IMG/VR virus record: IMGVR_UViG_3300025889_000968
Coordinates: 1 to 23,492 of that record
DNA: 23,492 nucleotides
From: a virus
Reading direction: 5' to 3' (one strand)
A program made the translations under genes and the position numbers. Of the stretch, positions 5,364 to 13,144 are shown one piece after another. Below the pieces are notes generated by a model. The model had not been told where the DNA came from and did not search any database. It saw only the letters and a program-made list of their open reading frames with translations. Numbering within the stretch: the stretch's first letter is position 1; every line of letters starts with the position of its first letter.

Positions 5364-6254
5364 TTAAATGACGATCCACCGACTGCCGGATGGAACGGTG
5401 ACAATCACCGGCGCGGTGATGTCGTCCAGCGACACCGACTGCGAGATGTCCACTTCGTAGGTACCAATACCACCGGTGCCGGTACCCAAGGTTGTGATGA
5501 CCGTGCCCACTGTGATGCTGGTGCCGACAATCACCGAACCCACACCCAAAACGCCGGAAGTAACGGTATCAATCGTCAGCGTCGTGCCAGCGATACTGCC
5601 GGTGCCAACAAAGCCAGCATCCAGCGTGATCGGGCCGGTCGTCATGGCGTTCTTGGTAGCCGGAATTGTATAACTGATCGTAACCGTCTGATCGTTTTCG
5701 ATGAAAACTTCATCATTACCACCGCCGGTCGCGCCTGCTGCACCGCCCACCTGACCCCAGGCGCCATTAACAAACCCTTCAAACAGATTCAGCGTGCTGT
5801 TGTAGCGGAACATGCCGTCTGTCGGCGCGTCAGGCCGGTCAGTTGTGGCGCCCACAGGCATCTGCACGTAGCCAAAACCGGAGAAGGTGACGTCCTGCGT
5901 GGCTGAAAGAGTAGTGAACGCGCCCGTATCGGGCGACACGTCACCAATCGGGGGTGGCGAGCCGAACGACAGGTTGTCCACAGGCACCAGGATATTGTCG
6001 GTGGTGTACTGGGTGACATCGTTCTCGTCGGTGACGACGAACTTGTACGCAATCGTTGGCTGCAGCCAGATGTTGGCCATGCCCCGCGCATCAAGAATGA
6101 TCGGGTTGGCGTTAGCTGTGCCGCCCGCCTGGTCGGTGTAGGTCGCAATCGGTGTCGTCGTGCCACCGGCGTAGGTGTAGACCTTACCAGCTACCAGCGG
6201 GTTGCCGTTGGCGTCGAAGAACTGCTGCTTGGGTGTTGGGGTTAAGGATGCCAT
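5364..6254 (-). CDS. Tail fibre protein with tailspike head-binding-like N-terminus
   Basis: 296 residues. Residues 11-95 ([50 protein letters not shown]) match the conserved particle-binding domain at the start of many podovirus fibres and tailspikes. [11 protein letters not shown]...[12 protein letters not shown] segment follows, then a Gly-rich linker and a low-complexity Thr/Gly/Val stretch. It ends [12 protein letters not shown], nearly the same end as the 644-residue fibre (VTVSSGSRWVVV). It is too short to hold a full tailspike beta-helix, so the tip genes just downstream may complete it. GAGGA precedes the ATG. Confidence 0.8.
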   Translation of the reverse strand: MASLTPTPKQQFFDANGNPLVAGKVYTYAGGTTTPIATYTDQAGGTANANPIILDARGMANIWLQPTIAYKFVVTDENDVTQYTTDNILVPVDNLSFGSPPPIGDVSPDTGAFTTLSATQDVTFSGFGYVQMPVGATTDRPDAPTDGMFRYNSTLNLFEGFVNGAWGQVGGAAGATGGGNDEVFIENDQTVTISYTIPATKNAMTTGPITLDAGFVGTGSIAGTTLTIDTVTSGVLGVGSVIVGTSITVGTVITTLGTGTGGIGTYEVDISQSVSLDDITAPVIVTVPSGSRWIVI

Positions 6255-8450
6255 TTATTTCCTCAGATTGTTTCGGTTTTCTGGCGCTAACACGTTGACC
6301 ACAGCCCCGCGCCCTTCTTTTGGTATCACAGCCCACTCCTGCGGATTGTTCAACGCGCGCAGCACAACGTTGCGCTCCACAGCCGGCAGCGTATCAAGCA
6401 GTTTAGCCATGTTTCGGCCTGACTTGGACGCTTCCGTCAATTTGTTCATCACGTTTTTACCCAGCTTTTTCTCCAGCGCGTCCAGCGTCGCATTGGTCAG
6501 CGTGGCTGCACGACTAAAAAAGGCAGGTAAACGAAATTTGGTGGCATTAGCCTCAATCAGCTCGCGCAAGGCGTCCCGGCCAGCTGCCGCCTGCTCACCC
6601 ACGCGGATGTCGCGCTTGACTTCGCCGGCAACACCCTTCAAGGTCGCCACGGCTTTAGCGCTCATCTCTTTAGCAATGTCGTAGCTGCCCGAGCCAAAAA
6701 TCTTTTCAACTTCTTTGGGGCTGTTGCCTTCCACTAGTTTAATAAACGCTTTTGGGTCGTTCTGGTACATCTCCAGCGCTTTGGCCGACAATTTCTTTTG
6801 GCTGACGGCTTTTAGCCCTTGCGAATACGCATCAAGGTAGGCGCCATATCCGGTGCCGCCTGCGTCTTCAACGGCTTTGACAATCGAAGGCCGCACGCTT
6901 TCCAACACTTTGGCGGCTAACTCTTTCTGCGCCTTGGGGTCGTTGGGGTGCAGTTGTTTGGCAACTGCATTGACTGAGTTTTTGCGAATGGTGTCCAGCG
7001 CCCATGCGTCAATTACCCCGCCCAGATTCGTCCACTGTTTAATATCGGATGCGACGCGGCCCAACGCACGTTGCAGATCGCGGTTGCCGGGTGCGAGCTT
7101 GGGATCGGCCAACGTCTTTTCAATGCTGGCAACAATCGCGTCGCCTTTGAGTGGCTTTAAGCCGTGCGCTTCCAAGCTGTTGGCCGCGGCGGTGGCAAAG
7201 CGCGACGCCTCACCAAAAATAAGCGAGCCTTCAGCAGCCTGTGTGGCTACATCATCAGCACGTTTGGCTAGTTCACCTTCGTAGGTATAGCGCCCTGTGC
7301 TGACCGGACGGCCAAGCTCGATAGATTTTTGCTGACCTTTTTCTAGTAGGCGTGTACCTGCCGGCACAGTGCCTTCTGCCGCAGGCACTAAACCTACTAC
7401 GGGTTCTTGCTTTATTACGCCGGGCGGCACGGCTGACAAGCGTCGTACTTGGTCAGATTTTTGTGCAGCCACTGTACCCATACGCTCGGCTTGCGCTTCC
7501 AATGCGGGCTTCAACGCACCTGCCGTATTGGCGGCTGCCATCTCAACTTCAAGCTGCGGAATCAGCTGGTTGCGCAACTCTTTCTTAGCTTGACCTTGCG
7601 CAGTTCTTGCGCCCGTTTGCGTTTCAGCGCCAGCCAACTCAGCCAGCTTATTTAGCCGGGCGGCCTCTTGAGCTTCTGCGGTTGTCAGCAGGTAGCGTGG
7701 GTCACGCTTGGCCGCCCGCTCCAGCAACGCCTGCGTGGTGGGTGAGGTTAGGTCGGCAATCGACTGTGCAGCGGTCACATCAGTCGGCGCATTGCGAGCC
7801 AAAGCACGGGCGGCTGCTACATCAACGCCCAGCGAGTCACGCAGAATCTTGGCGGCTTTTTGTGCGCCGATCTGGCCAGACAAGGTATCGTACAGCCAGC
7901 CAAGACCGCGCCCACCCATCTGCAAGGCTTTATTAACCATCGGCGCAGCAACCTGACCGCCTGCCTCAAAGATGGCGCCCATCAACAGATCGCGGGTACC
8001 AGCTTCGATACCCTGGCCGGCAGTCATCTCAGGTATGTTGCCCAGCGCGATGTCGGCTTGACGCAACAGCCCTGACGCTAGCCCGTAGCCGCCAGCCGAA
8101 CCCATAACAACGCCGGCGGGGCCAGCTGGTGCCCCAAAGAAACCACCCGCTATTGCACCGCCCGCCTCCAATGTCGGGCCAAGAAATTGCCGTGCAGTTT
8201 GCGCGGCGCTATAAAGGCCGGGGTAATCTTTAGCGAACGGAGGCGGCTGCACGCGTGGCCCCGGCACTTCGCTTACAGGCGCTTGTTCTGGCGTGGCAGG
8301 CAGTGGAGTGTCAAATATCCATTTGTCATCAACAAGATAAGCTTTAGCGCCTTCTTTGTTAGTCGCTGATTCAGTAATGGGCCGCCATTGCCCATTAACG
8401 AGCGCAACGCGCTCGCCAGTTTCAGGGTTAGTTGCGGTTTCCAGAGCCAT
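6255..8450 (-). CDS. Putative DNA-ejection / internal virion protein (large)
   Basis: 731 residues. The N-terminus has two related short units (GERVALVNGQWRPI and GAKAYLVDDKWIFD). A hydrophobic Gly/Ala-rich segment follows at about 91-128 that could insert in a membrane, then a long Ala/Lys/Glu helical body. No lytic transglycosylase or other enzyme motif was seen. Its place as the third protein after the gp7-like one matches P22 gp16, which is ejected with the DNA, so an ejection role is inferred mainly from position, size and composition. It joins the upstream gene by TAATG. Sequence similarity to P22 gp16 was not established. Confidence 0.6.
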   Translation of the reverse strand: MALETATNPETGERVALVNGQWRPITESATNKEGAKAYLVDDKWIFDTPLPATPEQAPVSEVPGPRVQPPPFAKDYPGLYSAAQTARQFLGPTLEAGGAIAGGFFGAPAGPAGVVMGSAGGYGLASGLLRQADIALGNIPEMTAGQGIEAGTRDLLMGAIFEAGGQVAAPMVNKALQMGGRGLGWLYDTLSGQIGAQKAAKILRDSLGVDVAAARALARNAPTDVTAAQSIADLTSPTTQALLERAAKRDPRYLLTTAEAQEAARLNKLAELAGAETQTGARTAQGQAKKELRNQLIPQLEVEMAAANTAGALKPALEAQAERMGTVAAQKSDQVRRLSAVPPGVIKQEPVVGLVPAAEGTVPAGTRLLEKGQQKSIELGRPVSTGRYTYEGELAKRADDVATQAAEGSLIFGEASRFATAAANSLEAHGLKPLKGDAIVASIEKTLADPKLAPGNRDLQRALGRVASDIKQWTNLGGVIDAWALDTIRKNSVNAVAKQLHPNDPKAQKELAAKVLESVRPSIVKAVEDAGGTGYGAYLDAYSQGLKAVSQKKLSAKALEMYQNDPKAFIKLVEGNSPKEVEKIFGSGSYDIAKEMSAKAVATLKGVAGEVKRDIRVGEQAAAGRDALRELIEANATKFRLPAFFSRAATLTNATLDALEKKLGKNVMNKLTEASKSGRNMAKLLDTLPAVERNVVLRALNNPQEWAVIPKEGRGAVVNVLAPENRNNLRK

Positions 8451-10153
8451 TATTTTTTATCCGATACAAAACCTGAAGGTAAGGGTGGGGCTTTACGTTG
8501 GCTAGAGCTTGTGTCCATGCCTTCGCCAACAAACTGATCTTTACGCTCTTTCATCAAGCGAAGAATAGTACGTCCAGCTTCTTTGCGAATTTCAGCAGGC
8601 AACGTAGAATCGTTTAGCTGACCAGCCGCTTGTTTATATGACAGTGTGTCTTTGTCCGATTGCGGGCCTTCAAAACGTGGCACCATCTTCAGCACCATGT
8701 CAGCAATAGGCGCTAACTTAGCTGAGGCAATATCTCCAGGCGTAGCTTGACCGAATACGCGGGCGCCTATGTCTACGGCTTTGCCAATGTAACTACCAGT
8801 AGATTGATCAATCAAACCACCATCTGCAGTAATTTCAGCCAACTCTTTGCTGGTACGCTCAATGTCACGCGACAAATTCTTTTCGGCTTGTTCCGCTTTA
8901 ATAAGGTTAGGGCTCTTTTTGCCAGCATTAGTTTCTGTACGAATCTTTTGACCAAACGCGTTGTAGAACGTAACATTACCTTGGTCATCAGTCGATGTGT
9001 GCGCAACCTTGTTGGGGTTTTCACCAGCAGTTGGCTTATTAATTTCCGCGCGGCGCAATCTTTCCATTTCTTTGTTGTGGCGCGTTGTTTCTTCAAGCTG
9101 CAACTGCGCGCGATCAGCGCCAGCGCGGCCAATCGACTCCATAGCGTTTGCATGACGCGTCTGTTCTTGAATACGCGCGTCTTCCAACGCAAGCCGCGAG
9201 GCTTCATTTTCAAGCCGAGCTTTTTCCCGCGCTTCTTTTCGATCTGCACGCTCTGCTTCACGCACATCTTTAACTCTATTACGCGCCATTTCGATAACGT
9301 CTTTAGGATTAACGCCGCTTGACGTTAACTTCCAGTTTTCAGGATCTTGATTAAACGCATCTTGATTAGCGTTAATAGCCTCTTCGTAAGGCCGTACTTG
9401 CGACAAAACTGGCCCAAGGTCTGGGTCTTGATACATCGCTGACACAAGCTGAGACACGCCGTCTATTGTGTTGACATTAGGTACAACAGACTGAAAAAGT
9501 TTGAGCTTACGCTCGGCTTTATCAGCTTTAAGTTTATCAATGTCAAATGTGGCTTTTTCTGCTGCGCGTTGTTCTTCAAAAACTTTTTCTGGCGCTAACA
9601 TGTTCGTTAGCGTTTGGGTTCTGAACTGACTCATATCAGCATCAGGCGTTAGACGCGAGAGCATGTCATCCGCTTCTTCGCGGTCGATCTCGCCAGCCCG
9701 AACACTTCGTTCAATCATGCTGACAGCCTGACCGTAATCAGGCGCACCAGCAATCTTGCGCAAACCAAACTCGCGATTAGCTAGACGTGTTTTTCTACGC
9801 TGCTCTTCAGTTGCAGCTTCGCGTTGTTGTTGAGTCGAAAGCGCTGTTTGTCGTTGCGCTTCTGCAGCGTTTCGTTTTTCTAATCCGGTAGCAATTTTTT
9901 CATAAAAACTAGGCGCAACGGTAGCAAGTCGGTTAAAAAACTCATCTGATCCATACTTTATGCCGCTACCCATCAACTGCGCAAGCGCGTTGCGCTCTTG
10001 CACTTGCTGTTGATACTCTTGCGCTTTCAACGCATTTAGTTGCGACGATTCTTGCAGATTGCGCAGCTGCATGCCCCGCGCCATAGCGTTCATTGGCGAT
10101 TCAAGCTGAATGCCTTTAAATTGCCCTGGAAGGCTGTAATCAATACCGGCCAT
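8450..10153 (-). CDS. Putative DNA-ejection / internal virion protein (coiled-coil)
   Basis: 567 residues, Gln/Glu/Arg/Ala-rich. It starts MAGIDYSLPGQFKGIQLESPMNAM and is helical throughout, with a strong coiled-coil run at about 290-370 (KEAREKARLENEASRLALED). The C-terminal part, DIASAKLAPIADMVLKMVPRFEGPQSDKDT, recurs in the ejection proteins of many podoviruses. The order gp7-like, this gene, large protein parallels P22 gp7-gp20-gp16. By eye its codons look more A/T-rich than the flanking genes. The role in forming the DNA-ejection channel is inferred from order and composition. Confidence 0.65.
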   Translation of the reverse strand: MAGIDYSLPGQFKGIQLESPMNAMARGMQLRNLQESSQLNALKAQEYQQQVQERNALAQLMGSGIKYGSDEFFNRLATVAPSFYEKIATGLEKRNAAEAQRQTALSTQQQREAATEEQRRKTRLANREFGLRKIAGAPDYGQAVSMIERSVRAGEIDREEADDMLSRLTPDADMSQFRTQTLTNMLAPEKVFEEQRAAEKATFDIDKLKADKAERKLKLFQSVVPNVNTIDGVSQLVSAMYQDPDLGPVLSQVRPYEEAINANQDAFNQDPENWKLTSSGVNPKDVIEMARNRVKDVREAERADRKEAREKARLENEASRLALEDARIQEQTRHANAMESIGRAGADRAQLQLEETTRHNKEMERLRRAEINKPTAGENPNKVAHTSTDDQGNVTFYNAFGQKIRTETNAGKKSPNLIKAEQAEKNLSRDIERTSKELAEITADGGLIDQSTGSYIGKAVDIGARVFGQATPGDIASAKLAPIADMVLKMVPRFEGPQSDKDTLSYKQAAGQLNDSTLPAEIRKEAGRTILRLMKERKDQFVGEGMDTSSSQRKAPPLPSGFVSDKK

Positions 10154-10162
10154 GATTTACCT

Positions 10163-10867
10163 TTAAGTAACGTCGTATGGGAACGGATTACCCGGCATAC
10201 CTAACGGCGCTGCTCCACTTAGTTGCTGTTGCGGGAAAATCCGATTCATCATCTGTTGATTCTGGTAATAGTTCAACCCTTGACCCAACGCGCCGGTCAG
10301 CGCATTCGCTTGGTTCATGTAGCCAGACGCGCGGATGTTACCCATCTGCGCTGCGCCTTGCGCCATGCTTTGGCCGTACTGACCGGCTTGGTTAGCCAAC
10401 GTGGTAGCAGTTGTCTGACCCATACCTGCCAGACTTTGTAGTGGGTTTAAACGAGCGGCGCGTTCTGCCTGATAACGGTTAAACGCATTGGTGTACTCTT
10501 GCGACCCCAGCTCTTGCCCGAACCGAGTGACACCTCGCATCTGGTTGCCCGACAGCAGACCGCCTCGCGCAGCTGCTGAACTTTCCAGCGCGCGCAAACC
10601 TTCTTTCAAGCGAAAACCGTAGCCGGGGTCTTGCTGAAACTGTTCCATACCAAACGGCGTGTAGCGAGAGGCTTGGATCAGTTCAGGCAGCGCGTTAACA
10701 CCAGCCTGGCGAAATGGCTCTTGCAGCTCAACCTGACGGTTAAACATGCGCTCTTCAGCTGCTGCGCTTTCTCTTGCAGCACGTTCTTGCGCGCGGCCAG
10801 CAGCACCTGAAGCAGCACCGCCAATTAACGCGCTACCAAGCATTGCCCCACCAATAATCCAAGGCAT
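10163..10867 (-). CDS. DNA transfer/ejection protein, P22 gp7-like
   Basis: 234 residues from the ATG at 10867, which has AAAAGGAG upstream. The in-frame ATG at 10930 lies inside the cupin gene and is not favoured. A hydrophobic Gly/Ala N-terminus (WIIGGAMLGSALIGGAASGAAG) is followed by a helical body with PGYGFRLKEGLRALESSAAARG and LGSQEYTNAFNRYQAERAARLNPLQSL, motifs that recur in phage DNA-transfer proteins of the gp7 class. In P22, gp7 is ejected first and loses its N-terminus. The short hydrophobic start here could be a comparable leader, but cleavage is only a guess. Ends with a Gln/Pro-rich tail. Confidence 0.75.
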   Translation of the reverse strand: MPWIIGGAMLGSALIGGAASGAAGRAQERAARESAAAEERMFNRQVELQEPFRQAGVNALPELIQASRYTPFGMEQFQQDPGYGFRLKEGLRALESSAAARGGLLSGNQMRGVTRFGQELGSQEYTNAFNRYQAERAARLNPLQSLAGMGQTTATTLANQAGQYGQSMAQGAAQMGNIRASGYMNQANALTGALGQGLNYYQNQQMMNRIFPQQQLSGAAPLGMPGNPFPYDVT

Positions 10868-10868
10868 A

Positions 10869-11225
10869 TCAATACTCCTTTTGCAATTCGCTTGCGATGT
10901 TTTGCGCGGCGGCCATATCGCCCGGCGCAATTAAAACTTCGTCAATTTCGTATTCATCCACACAGCTTGTGGCGTGAATGCAATACCAAACTACATCAGT
11001 TAACGCTTTTACGCCGTGGTGCTTATTAGCTTCTATGGTCAACAAAGCTGGCGCACACAAAATGTCTTTTTTGCCGTCAACCAAAATTTCAACTTGACCT
11101 TCAGCCAAAATAGACATGTGGTCGTATTTGTGCGCATGCTGTACTAACACTTGCCCAGCAGGTATGCGAGTTTCTTTAGCGTATACGCCGGAGCTAAAAT
11201 AATGACTAATCACACCACCACCCAT
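10869..11225 (-). CDS. Cupin-fold protein
   Basis: 118 residues. PAGQVLVQHAHKYDHMSILAEG (from residue 22) fits cupin motif 1, with His30, His32 and His36. LLTIEANKHHGVKAL holds the second motif histidines (69, 70). A metal site is therefore likely, though no substrate is indicated and the usual motif-1 glutamate is not in place. Similar cupins (HFSSGVYAKE start, DVVWYCIHAT end) occur in other podovirus structural regions. The ATG at 11225 overlaps the fibre gene by 16 bases. A GTG at 11213 (start VISHYFSSG) gives a 4-base GTGA overlap and would match the shorter homologues I recall, so the true start is uncertain. Role in the virion or infected cell unknown. Confidence 0.8.
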   Translation of the reverse strand: MGGGVISHYFSSGVYAKETRIPAGQVLVQHAHKYDHMSILAEGQVEILVDGKKDILCAPALLTIEANKHHGVKALTDVVWYCIHATSCVDEYEIDEVLIAPGDMAAAQNIASELQKEY

Positions 11226-13144
11226 CTTGAGCCGCTAGACACCGTCACTGTCGTGCCACTAGATACTGTTACCGGGCCAGCTGACATGCCTGACGTGCCT
11301 GCGGCGATTGTGTAGCTGGTGTCGATAGTTAAACTATTGACAAATATACCATTGCCCGCTACGAAATGCTCCGATGTTAATTCACCTGTGCTAGGTTTGT
11401 ACAGATATTTGGCGTTGCTGGTATAGATGGTCGACAGCGAGCCGGACGTGGCAGCTGCAAACGTCGGATAGACGTTCGTTGACGTGCTAGTGTCGTTCGT
11501 AATCGTGGCGCCCGAGCCAGTGGCCACCGCCCAGGTTGCTGTCGTGCCGTTCGATGTCAGCACGTAATTATTGGCGCCAATCGGCAGGCGAGTCGAGCTG
11601 TTGGCGCCGTTGCCGATAATTAAGTCGCCTGTGCTAGTGACCGGCGACAGGGCGTTAAAGGCTGCACTGGCAGTCGTCTGGCCTGTGCCGCCGTTGGCGA
11701 TCGGCAGCGTGCCGGTCACTTGGCTGGTTAGATCCACGCCGGTCAGAGTGCCACCCAGTGTCAGGCTGCCGCTAGATGTGACCGTGCCAGACAGGCTAAT
11801 ACCGTTGACCGTACCGGTGCCAGACACACTAGTGACGGTGCCGGTGTACTGGTCGTTCGACGTGATGGTGAAGTTGGGGTACGTACCTGAGATGCTGGTC
11901 GTGCCCGCACCGGTCAACGACACCACTTGGTCAGGCAAGGTATTGGTGATCGTAAAGTTAGGGTACGTGCCGGACGTGCTGATGCCTGTGCCGCCGGTCA
12001 AGGACACCGTTTGGTCTGGCGCGGAGTTGTTGATCGTGACCGCGACCGAGCCATTGTAGGTCGTGCCAACGCTGTACGAGATGCCGGTGCCGGCAGTCAA
12101 AGCATTGGCCACGCTGCCAACGCCTGTGACGCTGCTAGGGGGGACGTTTTTCCAGTATTGAGCCGTGCTGTCGTACTGAATTAAATCACTATTGGCTAGC
12201 GTTGAGAACTGTACGTTGGAGTCCGTACCGCCCAACACGGAGCCTGGCCGCAGAAGTACCTGAAACGACCCCGACCCGCCTGGCCCTGCGGTAATGATGA
12301 TGCCGACTTGCACCTTAATGTTGGGCGCGGTAGGCTCGACATTAGTCGGGTTGCCGGTTACCGGGTTGTACCAAATAATGTCGTCATCAGCCCACGTTTC
12401 ACCGTAAGCGGTTCCGTTGGTGGTGATATTACGAACCACGCCAAAGTTGGTGACTCGACCAAAACCGTTTAGCGCAATATTTTCAGTAGCAACGCCAACA
12501 ATCGCGTTTATGTCCGTAATGCCTGCAATCGTAGGGGCAAAGGTGATGACGCCACTAGCACCTACCGTACCTGTATGGTAGACAATCTGAAGCGGCGAAT
12601 CGGAAATAGCCGCTGTGGCTTTACCGTAAACAAAAACCTCTTCACCTACCTGCTGGGTAATGTTGCCACCGCCCATGCCCATGTTCCAGCTGCCGGTGGT
12701 TTGGTCATACCACATGCGGCCAGCAGCCAACGTGGTGCCGGAACCATTACCCATCTGGATGTAGGTGGGTGAGCTGATAGCCCCTGTAATGCCCGACATC
12801 GAGGTGATGTCTGAGTTGGCACCTAATGCGGCTGCACCCAGATTAGTGCGCGCGCCAGAGGCTGTAGTAGCCCCTGTGCCGCCGTTATCGACGTCTAGGG
12901 TTCCGGCCAAGGTAATCGTGCCGGACGTCGTGACAGGCCCGCCAGAAGTCGTCAACCCCGTTGTGCCGCCGGAGACATTGACCGATGTGACCGTGCCTGT
13001 GCCGCCGCCCCCGCCGCCTGAGTTGGCTTTGTTGAGTAGGTTTAGGAAAAACCGATACCAATCCCGCGAGACAAGCCCCGTCCGCTCGTCGATGATTGAC
13101 GATTGGTTTTTGGGTAGTTGTGGCTCGTTATCTGGGTTAGGCAT
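11210..13144 (-). CDS. Long tail fibre protein
   Basis: 644 residues from the ATG at 13144, which overlaps the gp10-like gene's end by 8 bases. The longer frame to 13225 sits wholly inside that gene. The N-terminus (QSSIIDERTGLVSRDWYRFFLNLLNK) is a known fibre opening in podoviruses and probably binds the tail. A six-glycine linker follows, then TGTVTSV and NGGTG repeats, two 24-residue units at about 377-428, and a beta-rich end finishing VTVSSGSRWVVV. The gene stands where P22 has its tail needle gp26 and follows gp10. The C-terminal part should contact the host surface; receptor unknown. Confidence 0.85.
   Translation of the reverse strand: MPNPDNEPQLPKNQSSIIDERTGLVSRDWYRFFLNLLNKANSGGGGGGTGTVTSVNVSGGTTGLTTSGGPVTTSGTITLAGTLDVDNGGTGATTASGARTNLGAAALGANSDITSMSGITGAISSPTYIQMGNGSGTTLAAGRMWYDQTTGSWNMGMGGGNITQQVGEEVFVYGKATAAISDSPLQIVYHTGTVGASGVITFAPTIAGITDINAIVGVATENIALNGFGRVTNFGVVRNITTNGTAYGETWADDDIIWYNPVTGNPTNVEPTAPNIKVQVGIIITAGPGGSGSFQVLLRPGSVLGGTDSNVQFSTLANSDLIQYDSTAQYWKNVPPSSVTGVGSVANALTAGTGISYSVGTTYNGSVAVTINNSAPDQTVSLTGGTGISTSGTYPNFTITNTLPDQVVSLTGAGTTSISGTYPNFTITSNDQYTGTVTSVSGTGTVNGISLSGTVTSSGSLTLGGTLTGVDLTSQVTGTLPIANGGTGQTTASAAFNALSPVTSTGDLIIGNGANSSTRLPIGANNYVLTSNGTTATWAVATGSGATITNDTSTSTNVYPTFAAATSGSLSTIYTSNAKYLYKPSTGELTSEHFVAGNGIFVNSLTIDTSYTIAAGTSGMSAGPVTVSSGTTVTVSSGSRWVVV
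11861..12016 (-). repeat. Imperfect 72-base direct repeat in the fibre gene
   Basis: Two 24-residue units, coded by 11945-12016 and 11861-11932, start DQ(T/V)VSLTG and end SGTYPNFTIT. They match at 18 of 24 residues and are separated by NTLP. This is typical of fibre shafts that grow or shrink by recombination between units. Confidence 0.8.

Noticed and set aside
5055-5906. 283-residue open frame on the plus strand
   Set aside because: It runs opposite to the fibre and tip genes, has low-complexity composition mirroring their Thr/Gly codons, and no ribosome site. The minus-strand frames have recognised modules and start signals.
8747-9322. 191-residue open frame on the plus strand, and a 151-residue minus frame at 8812-9267
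   Set aside because: Both lie inside the coiled-coil ejection gene. Their Arg/Lys- or Phe/Ser-rich make-up is a frame-shift effect of Glu/Ala/Arg-rich coding.
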